Assembly (NCBI GenBank): GCA_015680685.1
Contig: MNCI01004851.1
Span: 14,743-55,310, forward strand
Direction of reading: 5' to 3'
Source of the DNA: Gnetum montanum
Lineage: Eukaryota > Streptophyta > Gnetopsida > Gnetales > Gnetaceae
DNA: 40,568 nt
The notes beneath the pieces were generated by a model that was not told where the DNA came from, made no database searches, and was given only the letters and a program-made list of their open reading frames with translations. A program made the position numbers and the translations under genes. Numbering within the stretch: the stretch's first letter is position 1; every line of letters starts with the position of its first letter. Below are positions 31,959-40,568 of the stretch, one piece after another.

Positions 31959-33830
31959 ATGGTAGGATCAAGTCCATCACTTAGGCTTAGCAACAAACAA
32001 TACAACTTCCTATGTGCGAAGATCCAAGCAAGGTTAACCATGGATTGCCTTGACATAGAGGAAAAATGAGACTTTAAACCAATTCACTGGGATAGATAAG
32101 AATATATTCCTTCCTCATTTGACATCATCCCACTCATGAAGTCCCACCATCAGTTGTTATCCTAGCTCATCCGAGTAGGTGAGCAAGACATAGGGATAGA
32201 CTACGAGGAAGCCTTACAAGAGGAAGAAGATGAGTGTGAATCTTGCTCCAAACATGAGAGCCCCTTCCACATCATCTTCCAACAACCACTCTCCAGTTTG
32301 GCCCCTCCTCAATTCAATTCACCCATCCTTCCCAAGATGATTATAACACCAGCATCACCTTCCCACTCCATGACAAGGATGACACCCATAGTGGCAATGC
32401 ATCAAACATAATACACATAATATGATGCAACAACCCCATTTAACTTGTCCTTCATGGCATCATCTCAACATGTCTATCCATCTTTGCCAACAGCAATCAC
32501 GCTTGCTTAGCCCTACATTCACACAGGGGCCATCTCCAAGCCCCAAACAACTCAAGCACCTTACGTCCTACTTGCTTCATCGATGCCCTCAATGTTACTC
32601 CAATCCACACATGCTTGGCTTGCCCCAATCACTGCACCCATAGCACAACCAACTCATCAACTACATCACATGGCTCCACAACCAGTAATCTGTCCCTAGG
32701 CCATATAACCCACACAAAAAATGGCACAGTCAATGCAACTGGCTAGCACATCTCAAAACTTGGATTAGTTGTTCTAGCTAATATAGAGTTCGATGGAGGA
32801 GGTGAGGCAACTCAAAGCCACTTCCTCTAAAACTATCAAGGTGGTGGACTTCTACTAGGATGACCCTATAAGTCCTGCAGTCCCACCCCTAACTCTACCA
32901 AGTGGGTTCCCACTACCTCAACTCACTAAGTACAATAGTGAAGGGGACCCCAACGTGCACCTACTCATATTTAGGTTTGAGTGCTTACTCCTACAAGCAT
33001 GGCTACATGACATCATCTAGGTCTTTGCCATGTCACTAACTGGTAAAGCCTTAGATTAGCACCAAGAACTACCCAAAGGTTCTATTTTCTCTCTAGAAAA
33101 CATCTTAAGCTAGTTCATGATGCACTTCAGGTACAACTTGAATTCTAAAGAAACCCTCAACCATCTAATGCAAATTAAGCAAGGTCACCTAAAGCCCATG
33201 CAAAAATTTATCCAATGCTAGAGCACCTCATTGAATGAGATACAAGAGCCAATTGCTAAGACACATCTTCTAGCCATCTTCAAGGGTGTAGTTAATGACT
33301 TCATTAAGTCAAAACTATACTACCTAGCCCTATAGTCTCTGAGTCAAGCCTTTGCATGCTTGAAATCCTTTAATGGATCATGCATCACTATCAGGGGCAT
33401 GGTAACCATAGCCTTCATGGCAAGGAAGTAATTCCCCATCATTGCAAAATTCATTCTCATAGAGGAAATGCCCAACTCTAACCTAATATTGGGTAGGCCT
33501 TGGCTCACCCAATTATGAGCCATCTCCTCTTTGATTCACCGGGAGATCCGCCTTCTGTATGGAGGTGGTCAAGTTATCATCCACAATGATAATGCCACTC
33601 CTCTAGCCATCAACATCCTCAATATAGAGTAAGGGTCAAAGGTGAAATTCCTTGATGATGCACCTATGGTAAATAATGCAACACATAAGGCTAACACACC
33701 CGAATAAGTGGTGGAAGCCAATGACCTCCTGAGAGATGCATACCTAGTAGTGCATCCTAGGCCCTATGAGCCCCCTAATCCACATTAGATTAGGATGCAA
33801 CTATGTGACCAAGGTACCTCCTTAGCCTAA
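31959..33830 (+). pseudogene. Gag and half-protease ORF of element F
   Basis: One frame runs without frameshift from the ATG at 31959 to about 33830. About 20 stops interrupt it; most are TAG/TAA at positions expected to be Trp or Gln. An acidic segment (YEEALQEEEDECESC) is followed by a Pro/Ser/Gln-rich linker (32270-32760). The retrotransposon Gag core (about 32900-33330) reads FPLPQLTKYNSEGDPNVHL, SLTGKALD, ELPKGSIFS, FRYNLNSKETLNHLMQIKQG, KPMQKFIQ, and so on, the classic PF03732-like pattern. Directly after it lies FNGSCITIRGMVTIAFMARK and PNSNLILGRPWLTQL, the second half of a retropepsin. The first half with the catalytic D-S/T-G is absent. No RT follows. Confidence 0.85.
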
Positions 33831-34035
33831 AATGCACTAGGTGCCTGCCTACCTTTTGCTGCTACACACCATGCATTTTTTACTTTTACTTGCATTGCAT
33901 TTCTTTACACATTTACATTTAGCCTACTTACTTAGATTATGCATCATTTTTCCTTTTTTACACATTTATTTGCTTTGTTTATGCATTCATCTACTTATCT
34001 TTACTACATAAAAAACATCAAAATCCATAAACAAT

Positions 34036-34440
34036 GACGTGGCCTTCCATGGCCTTAAACTAGCAACCCTATTGTCCACCATGGCCTTAAACTAGCAATG
34101 CATAGCCTACCATGGCCTTAAACTGGCATCCACAACTCGCTATGGCCTTAAACTAGCATCTACAGCCCACTACAGCCTAAAATTGACAATGCTTTTACCT
34201 CCAACACATGGCCTGCTATGGCCTTAAATTGACAACATGCATCCTGCCATGGCCTTAAACTAGCACCTATGGCTTGGAATGGCCCAAAACTATCAATCTC
34301 CTTACATGGTCCAAAATGGCCTTAAACTAGCAATCTATATAGCCTTCCATGGCCCTAAAACTAGCAACACAGGGGGCCCAAAATGGCCTTGAACTATCAC
34401 TATGGCTCAAAATGGCCTAAAACTACTACTTTTAAAATTT
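34036..34440 (+). repeat. Minisatellite 1 (ATGGCCTTAAACTAGCA)
   Basis: Thirteen or so variants of ATGGCCTTAAACTAGCAA separated by 5-25 bp of variable sequence (34036-34440). Some variants carry AAACTGGCA, AAATTGACA or CCCAAAACTATCA. Confidence 0.9.
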
Positions 34441-34599
34441 TATCGCATTCGTTTTTCTTCATTTATGCATATTAACTTCATTCAAATAGGTACCACTTCA
34501 TGTTGTTTTTCTACTTGATTTTGTATGATCTTGTAGGAACATTGCATGGTTATGCATGAGCATATCTAGCATGCAACATCGTACCTCACTAAAGCAAGA

Positions 34600-34890
34600 T
34601 AAGCATTTGTCCACCACAATGCTAAAACTAGCACAATAGTCTGCTATGGCTATAAACTAGCATAACTTGTCCTTGGGTCATGATGTTAAACTAGCACAAC
34701 ACCCATCCACCATAATGCTAAAACTAGCATAGCATTCATCCACCACGACACTAAAACTAGCACAGATCATCCTTGGGTCATGATGTTAAACTGGCACAAC
34801 ACTTGTCCACCATGACACTAAAACTAGCACACAACAGTCTACTAAGACTATAAATTAGCACATCATGGTCTATCAAGATCTTAAACTAGT
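34600..34890 (+). repeat. Minisatellite 2 (ATGCTAAAACTAGCACA)
   Basis: About nine variants of CACCATGACACTAAAACTAGCACA and CATGATGTTAAACTAGCACAA alternate. They share AAACTAGCA with minisatellite 1 and are probably derived from it. Confidence 0.88.
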
Positions 34891-35160
34891 AAGGAACCCT
34901 TTGGAGCACATGTAGCCTCATTGCCTTCCTCCCCCAAACCTCCTACCATTTTGTTGTTCTTTGGAGCACTTGCCATCATTTCGGCCTTTGGAGCACTTGT
35001 AGCATCACTGTCTTTGGACACTTTTCTGGCTTTTCGAACACTTGCGACTAGCATAGCCTTTGGAGCATTGGCAACATTATCACCCCTAGGCATTTTGCTG
35101 GTTTTCCAAACACTTGCCATCTATTCAGCGTTTGGAGCAATTGTAGCATCACCGCCCCTG
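34890..35160 (+). repeat. Minisatellite 3 (TTTGGAGCACTTG)
   Basis: Seven or so variants of TTTGGAGCACTTGTAGCATCA alternate with CTTTTGGCTTTCC-type words. The array reads as a Pro/Lys/Ala repeat on the minus strand (34881-35120) and as a hydrophobic repeat on the plus strand. Both are by-products of the array. Confidence 0.85.
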
Positions 35161-36109
35161 ACATTTGATTTTCATTTCATGTTTTGTGGTTTTCTTATCT
35201 TCTTGGAGTTGTATTTGTAGGATGAAGCCCTTAGGCAATCATGCAAAGGCACATCTCATCGTAGCAACAAGTCATCACATTACTTTGATGTCCATGATTG
35301 GACTAACTCAGCCTCTTAAGAGTGCACATCCCCCTCATCCCATTATAGCCTACACACATCCAGTCGTATATCCCAATAACCTCTTACATTCCTTGCATAG
35401 TCAAGATTGCAAACCCCTCTGATGCACACATGTAGTAACACATGACACTCTTTTCAATTCAAACCATAAAGCCCAAGGTGGACATAACACAAGTCATTCT
35501 ATGGGGAGCCTCAATTGGTTGGGCAAAGCTCAAGCAGATGTAACACAAATCATCCCAGGGAGGAAAAACCTATCCTACAGACACAACATGGTTACATCAA
35601 AACAAAGCCCATTTGGTAGTAGACAATCCACCTAATGGAAAGCATCCCACAATTATCATTTAGTAATGTGCCAAACCCAAATCAGGTTTTGCCCAAAAGT
35701 AAAAAATAAGCGAAAAACAAAAAGAGAAGGGAGAAAAGCACATCCCCAGACAATTTGTAGCACTACAATTTTGCAATCGGTCTAGCCTTGAATCCACACT
35801 AACTCTTTCATAAGCACTCCAATGAGAGGTCAACATTTTCAAGGGCAAGCCACTTTGGTGCCATGGTCACCATCAATTATGTTGACTCCGCATCCTATAT
35901 CATGACACCCTATTTACACCTCATCTCCCCTTTTATCCCCAGCAAATTACCTACACCTATTACTCCTAATGTACCACTATCCATAGCACTCTTAAGCATG
36001 GCACAACAACATATAGCCATGCATAAAAGAGTGATGTTGGTGTCAAGTCTACTATGATGTTTTTTCATTCTTTATCAACATCTCTTGGGCCACTCCTCCA
36101 GACATCAAT

Positions 36110-36122
36110 AAAGAGGGGCTAA
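36110..36122 (+). other. Polypurine tract of element F
   Basis: AAAGAGGGGCTAA immediately precedes the LTR start TGAAACACC. Confidence 0.85.
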
Positions 36123-37889
36123 TGAAACACCACCAAATTTGGGCTATAACTTTTCAACTGCAAATTTGCCTAAGTGTCAACACGATGCCACTTTCTGCAA
36201 ATTTTTCTAAGTGCTAGGAATGTGCTCTTCACTACCCTAGAGAATAGTCAGCCCAATGGAGAGTGTAGTCAGCCTAGTGGAAAACGTAGTCAACTCCAAA
36301 AATTGAGTTTTTGCAATTTTTCCTAAGTGTCACCATGAAGCAAGAAGCTGTAGATTTTTCTAAGTGTTGGGACTATGCACTTCACTGCCTTAGAGTATAG
36401 TTAGCTCAATAGATAGCATAGTCAACACAAAATGCCAATTTTACAAATTTTTTTAAGTGTCAAGCTAGCAGCTATAGGTTTTTCTAAGTGTTGAGACTAT
36501 ACTCTCTAGCATAGTCAACACAAAATGCCAATTTTACAATTTTTTTTAAGTGTCAAGCTAGCAGCTATAGGTTTTTCTAAGTGTTGAGACTATACTCTCT
36601 GCCAGCCTAGAGCATAATCAAGCATAGTCAACTAGAAGCTAGTTTCTACAAACTTTTTCCAAGTGCTAGGACTATGCTCACCCTAAGTCAGGAGTGTAGT
36701 TAGCCTCCCGTGGAGAGCATAGTTAGCACAAAGCCTTTTTTGCAAAACTTTTTCTATCTCTAGGACTACACTCTCCCCTAGTCTAAAGTATAGCCAAGCG
36801 TAGTCATGTAGAACAACCTCCAAAGGCCTCCATAATGCAGCACCGGTACTCACCTCAACTCTGACACATCTCTAGCAAGCACATGCATCTTTTTTGCATT
36901 CCCCCTTTGTTCCAAAATTGTAACTATGCTCGACCACATTCCAAATAGTGGACAACCTAGTCCCAGAGTGTAGTCTCAAAAAGTTGCATTTTTTGCATTT
37001 TCTCAGGTACATTGTGGTTTTTTCAGCACACCCACATGTAGTTGGCAGTGTAGTCATAGTCTCATAGCCTCATAGAGTCTGTCAGAACACAACACAGCAC
37101 AACACCATTTGCCTCAATGGAGAATGTAGTTGGGTGATAATGTAGTCCCAACTATCCCACTACCACATGGCAATTTCTTCACATTTCATGGCAACCTTAT
37201 CTTTATAAATACCCCCACCATCTACATTTTAAGGGTTGGCATTTTTGTTGGTTGAAAAATTTTGGATGTTAGCATTTTGGTAGTTTGGCATTTTGGCATT
37301 TTGGATAAATAAGACCCAAAGACACACCAATGAACCAGAGAGAGGTAGAGTTGCATACCATAGCCCACCATAGTCCCACTATAGCCCAATAGAACACCAC
37401 AGCCCATGGTACACCATGGTGGCCAACCTAACAAACATGGACACCACAACAAGCACCAAACTTCACGACTAGACACCTTTGAGACTATGACTATGCTCTC
37501 CATTGTGCCTACTATACACTGTGTACCTTCTCACCCCTTTTAAAGTTAACTATGCTCAACCCCATTTGGGGGGATGTTCTATTTCTCTCTCTCTTTCCTT
37601 GCATTTTTAGCATTTTATTCACATTTTCTACTGTTGCATTGCATAGTCATGCCTAAAAATGCTCGGGTGATAGCCCCCTACACTTTGGCACCTTTGTTTT
37701 GCACTAAAACCCTTGACTGCGCTCACCCACGCTGACACTGTCAACACCGTTAACACCACAAACAATTTTTAAACACTTAGCATCATTTGGCATCACATTT
37801 GATAAGTCCTCATTTGATCAACAAGACTATTCTAGGCATCTCGTCTCTACCCCTCAATGTTTTAGTTATTGACATTTTCAGTCATTATA
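36123..37889 (+). repeat. 3' LTR of element F
   Basis: 1767 bp; ends ATTATA where the 5' LTR has ATTACA. The TATA box is TTTATAAATAC (37202-37212). Relative to the 5' LTR it has a 93-bp tandem duplication (36415-36507 and 36508-36600, nearly identical) and a deletion of about 47 bp near its end (the segment at 31432-31478 of the 5' LTR). The open frames 36872-37503 on the minus strand lie in this repeat and are not genes. Confidence 0.93.
36415..36600. repeat. 93-bp tandem duplication inside the 3' LTR
   Basis: Two copies of AGCATAGTCAACACAAAATG through ACTATACTCTCT, 93 bp each, differing by about one base. The 5' LTR has a single copy, so it arose after insertion or was fixed in one LTR only. 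Confidence 0.9.
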
Positions 37890-37894
37890 GTGAG
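37890..37894. other. Target-site duplication of element F, right (GTGAG)
   Basis: Matches ATGAG at 29814-29818 except for the first base. Confidence 0.6.
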
Positions 37895-38576
37895 TACTTA
37901 ACCAATGTACCAAACTATAATTACCTTGAAATCATTGTATCTATATTTTGTAATGAACTTTTCATTGAGTGAGATTCACATGTATCTAAAATTAGTTCAC
38001 TAACACACAAAGTCACCAAGCTAGCTGGAAAGATTAGCTAGTCAGCACCTTGAATACACATAGTCTTCAAAGAGCAGAGACATGCATCAATTCCATCAAT
38101 GGACCTCAAATTGACACACCTCATTATCCACAACATTTTAAGCTTAAACATTGCATGAGTGTGGATAACGTCCACCGTCCCAAACCAACAACATCAGCAA
38201 GGAAATATTTTCAAGCGTAGATGGAAATCTTTTAATGCAAGGCAATCTTAAATACAAAACTTTCTCAACTTTTGTAAGTTGCCAATGGTGGCGGGCAGTT
38301 CTGCTAAATTCATGCAATCACCAATAAATAGATATTTCAAATGTGAAATATTTCCTAAGGATTCATGAAACTCTTGAAGACTATAGTAGTTATAAAGGCG
38401 CAAATGTTCCAAGCTTGAAAGACTACCGAAGAGCTATGAAAACTTTCTTCGATTCCTCATGCTAACCACCATTGAAGACTTCAAACATGGAAGACTGTAT
38501 GGAGTCATCTATTCTGAGATATTCAAATTATAGCATTCTTGGATAACGAACCCACATAAGTTTCTCAAACCATCCA
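37895..38576 (-). pseudogene. LRR part of a TNL-like resistance pseudogene
   Basis: Reading from 38576 downwards: GLRNLCGFVIQECYNL, LPCLKSSMVVSM, SSLEHLRLYNYYSLQEFHES, then LGNISHLKYLFIGDCMNL, AELPATIGNLQKLRKF, ALKRFPSTLENISLL, LKMLWIMRCVNLRSIDGI, CSLKTMCIQGAD and PASLVTL. These are repeats of the plant NLR type (L--L--L-L--C--L--LP), at least six units, with frame changes and stops. No TIR or NB-ARC is visible upstream, where an LTR fragment (38577) begins. The C-terminal domain lies across element F at 29313-29813. NLR proteins recognise pathogens inside the cell; this copy is dead. Confidence 0.78.
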
Positions 38577-38690
38577 ATGAGTGGCAGGTACCCTTTTACC
38601 CAACCATACAAGTATCCTTACACCCAACCATCTAGATTGTTAAGCGTTCATGCACGATGCAGTCGAATTTCATGGATGGGACTAGTTGTA
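38577..38690 (-). repeat. LTR end fragment of the copy A/B/C family
   Basis: ATGAGTGGCAGGTACCC, a duplicated CACCCAACCAT word, GCGTTCATGCACGATGCAGTCGAAT and TTCATGGATG correspond in order to the edge of the copy C LTR (ATGAGTGGCAAGGTACCCCTA, CCCAACCATA, CATTCATGTGTAATC and so on). Only about 110 bp remain. Confidence 0.7.
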
Positions 38691-40568
38691 GCATCTAGAT
38701 TGTTTAGCATTGATTGCAAGATGTTGTCTTCCTCCTTGGGCTCATGGTAGCTGTTGATGCATAATTTTTGGATGCAGCAACACCCACAAAACTCATTTAG
38801 AAAGACTATTACCTAGGGTGCCTCTTGTATGAGTATGAAAACCTAAGAATAGTCTCAATTGGAAGAGCAATGTGATGTTTCATAAAATGTGACATTTAAA
38901 TATGTCAGAAAATTAAACAATTTTAACATAACAATCCACAACAACTTTGGCAGAGAAATAACTATTCACTTTCAAATTTCAACAAGGACACTTGTGCATT
39001 AATGAAGTATGAAGTGAAAAGCATAAAATAGCTAACAACTTGGACAAAGTTTAATCAGAGTTTTAAAGAAACATTGGCTTTGTGTTTAATCCACACAACA
39101 AAGACTAGAGTTAAGTTACAAAAATTTATAGTAGGATAAAATAAAGACTTAGCTCAAAAATGAACACAAATAGAATAACTTGTAATGCAACCTTGTCTAC
39201 CTGTGCCTACAAGAAGCACCCCTCCTCTCACAAGTTTGTAACCTCTAGCTCTCAAATGTACTTGCTTTCCATACCAAACTGCCTCCGAGAATGCCACCAA
39301 ACAGTTAACGAAAATTAGAAAGGACCCTAGGATTTTCCTTCTAGCCTTGGAAACATCTATTGCCTCTGGCCCCAGGGATTTATCAGGAATGGACTAGACC
39401 CTCACCTTCTTCTACCAGCACTGCTTCCAGCCAGACCTGCATATCATTACCTCGGGGTGAAGGCATAACCCAAAAAATATTTACATTACTTTAGTAACCA
39501 TAATGGAAGGGAAACGTAAACCATAGTCTTTGGGCTACAGCCTCATCCAGTAGTGATTGGACACCATCATCCACATAACGTGCATGGCTGCCCACCACTC
39601 ATGCACGTATGCTGGAAAGAGTAACAGAAAATGAATTGGGCATCACACCATTGACTACTCGATTAGCATATTCACGTTTCTTGCACCACCACTAATACAC
39701 CATGCGTTCTCCGTGATTCAAGCACTAAACGGTAGCCCCAAATCAGGAATGCCAGTGTCGATATCCATGGTACGAAGGAGTTGACCAGCAACCTTAACTT
39801 TTACTCTCTGCAGACTGCGTCAGGCAATGTTTCTAATGGCCCGCCGCCTACAACTTGCCATTATCCAGCCATGCAAAATGACATTCGAGGAACTGCAGCA
39901 TGGATTGCAGTTCAGCCAGAAAATCAAAAAAGGCATTTTGGTAGATTCTGGCAACGAACATATAGCCTTCCATAGCATCGTTAGCATCATGCACATCACT
40001 GGCCGCCGTTAACAAAAAAAAAAACGGCATGTGGCAAGAAGAAATCAGCTTTGCATGGGAAATTCCTTGGTCTGCTTTTAGAAAATTTCTAGGCCACATA
40101 CCAGATCAATCGGCAGTAGGAAAAGGAAGGAAGAAGGGTCAAGGCCATAGGGGGAGACCCAAGGCATTTGGGCTACATTGCTGAGGACATGCCGTTGACA
40201 TTATGTTTGCAGGAGGGACTTGGTATGTGTTTTTTCTACGGGAAACTATGCACCACAAAATCTACCATGCATGCAACTCTACCGGACTGAGAAATTGTCG
40301 TCTCTCATACATGACCACCATTAGCATAGGGAAATCAATAGTTCATGAAATCTGCTATGTTAACCCACCATTTAAGCATGTAAACGTAAATCGCAGAAGA
40401 AACATTCCATCGTTCTCCCCAGACCAGTTGCCGACGTGTTTGAAAACTTTCACCTGACAGACACCACACAAACCTTGCCCACACCGCATCCGATTGGAGA
40501 CTGGACTCAACGCAGTGGCAGGGGCTTCGGGTTAGGTGCTGGAAAAGGCAAGAAGGAAGACTTGGAGC
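38691..40568. other. Sequence with no recognised gene; seemingly higher GC from about 39200
   Basis: 38691-39200 is AT-rich and featureless. From about 39200 the sequence looks less AT-rich and has no detected homology with the other repeats in the window. Open frames of 60-84 codons (39781-40012 plus, 39848-40099 minus, 40203-40457 plus) show no domain. The minus strand around 39500-39660 reads VNGVMPNSFSVTLSSIRA, then a stop, then SHARYVDDGVQSLLDEAVAQ, coding-like but unassigned. It could be a host gene exon or promoter that continues past the window. Confidence 0.4.

Larger units (their letters stand above)
33831..36109 (+). other. Non-coding interior of element F replacing pol
   Basis: About 2.3 kb with no pol domain. 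A T-rich stretch (33860-34010) is followed by three minisatellite arrays (34036-35160) and then ordinary noncoding sequence to the polypurine tract. Open frames at 34881-35220 (both strands), 35165-35422 and 35863-36057 come from the repeats or low-complexity sequence. Confidence 0.75.
29819..37889 (+). mobile_element. Nonautonomous LTR retrotransposon F
   Basis: About 8.1 kb with two long LTRs in direct orientation (29819-31516 and 36123-37889), a TGGCGC-type primer site and a polypurine tract, and a 5-bp flanking duplication with one mismatch. The interior (4.6 kb) encodes Gag and the second half of a protease in a single frame, then three minisatellite arrays, and no RT, RNase H or integrase. 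It must have relied on enzymes from a related element. It sits inside a TNL-like resistance pseudogene on the opposite strand. Confidence 0.88.

Noticed and set aside
34036-34900. CRISPR-like array
   Set aside because: Repeats are imperfect, spacers vary from 5 to 25 bp, and the context is an LTR retrotransposon in a plant genome.
34881-35220. Small repeat protein on the minus strand and membrane protein on the plus strand
   Set aside because: Both frames are by-products of minisatellite 3.

Overview
The window is nuclear DNA of a seed plant with a repeat-rich, AT-rich genome. Two signs favour a gymnosperm or another large-genome lineage, but neither proves it: nested and heavily eroded LTR retrotransposons, and a TNL-type resistance-gene relic. 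No intact protein-coding gene is visible. There is nothing bacterial here, no CRISPR array, and no rRNA or functional tRNA gene. Two runs of N (11598-11601 and 28350-28384) mark assembly gaps.

Layout. 1-1050: gag relic (copy A) of a Ty3/gypsy family that recurs through the window. 2440-3607: decayed ORF of the 'putative plant transposon protein' type, followed by a polypurine tract and LTR start at 4576-4590. 5778-5859: short foldback. 6547 to about 11540: copy B of the family (+ strand), with a partial LTR and gag-protease joined directly to the post-integrase segment, so RT, RNase H and integrase are deleted. 11862-25455: an older LTR element (E) whose single long ORF of unknown function is split by copy C. 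13075-23197: copy C, a complete Ty3/gypsy element on the minus strand with paired LTRs, a tRNA-Asp-like primer site, a polypurine tract, gag, protease, RT, RNase H, integrase and a perfect 5-bp target duplication (ATCAC).

25730-27278: 5' end of another minus-strand LTR element (G), with an initiator-Met-type primer site and a palindrome-rich LTR. 27611-27801: tRNA-derived SINE-like insertion with a perfect 18-bp target duplication. 28650-29813 and 37895-38576: pieces of one minus-strand TNL-like resistance pseudogene, separated by element F (29819-37889). F is a large LTR element carrying gag, half a protease and three minisatellite arrays, but no polymerase. 38577-38690: another LTR fragment of the copy A/B/C family. 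38700-40568: sequence with no recognised gene; it looks less AT-rich and less repetitive from about 39200.

How it fits together. The window is an insertion stratigraphy rather than an operon-like system. A host resistance gene and an older element were each cut by later LTR elements, and the SINE landed afterwards. Nonautonomous elements (B, E, F) sit beside one formerly autonomous relative (C). In the long reading frames of E and F almost every stop codon can be explained by a C-to-T change on one strand or the other, with almost no frameshift, which fits decay by deamination of methylated cytosine in silenced repeats.
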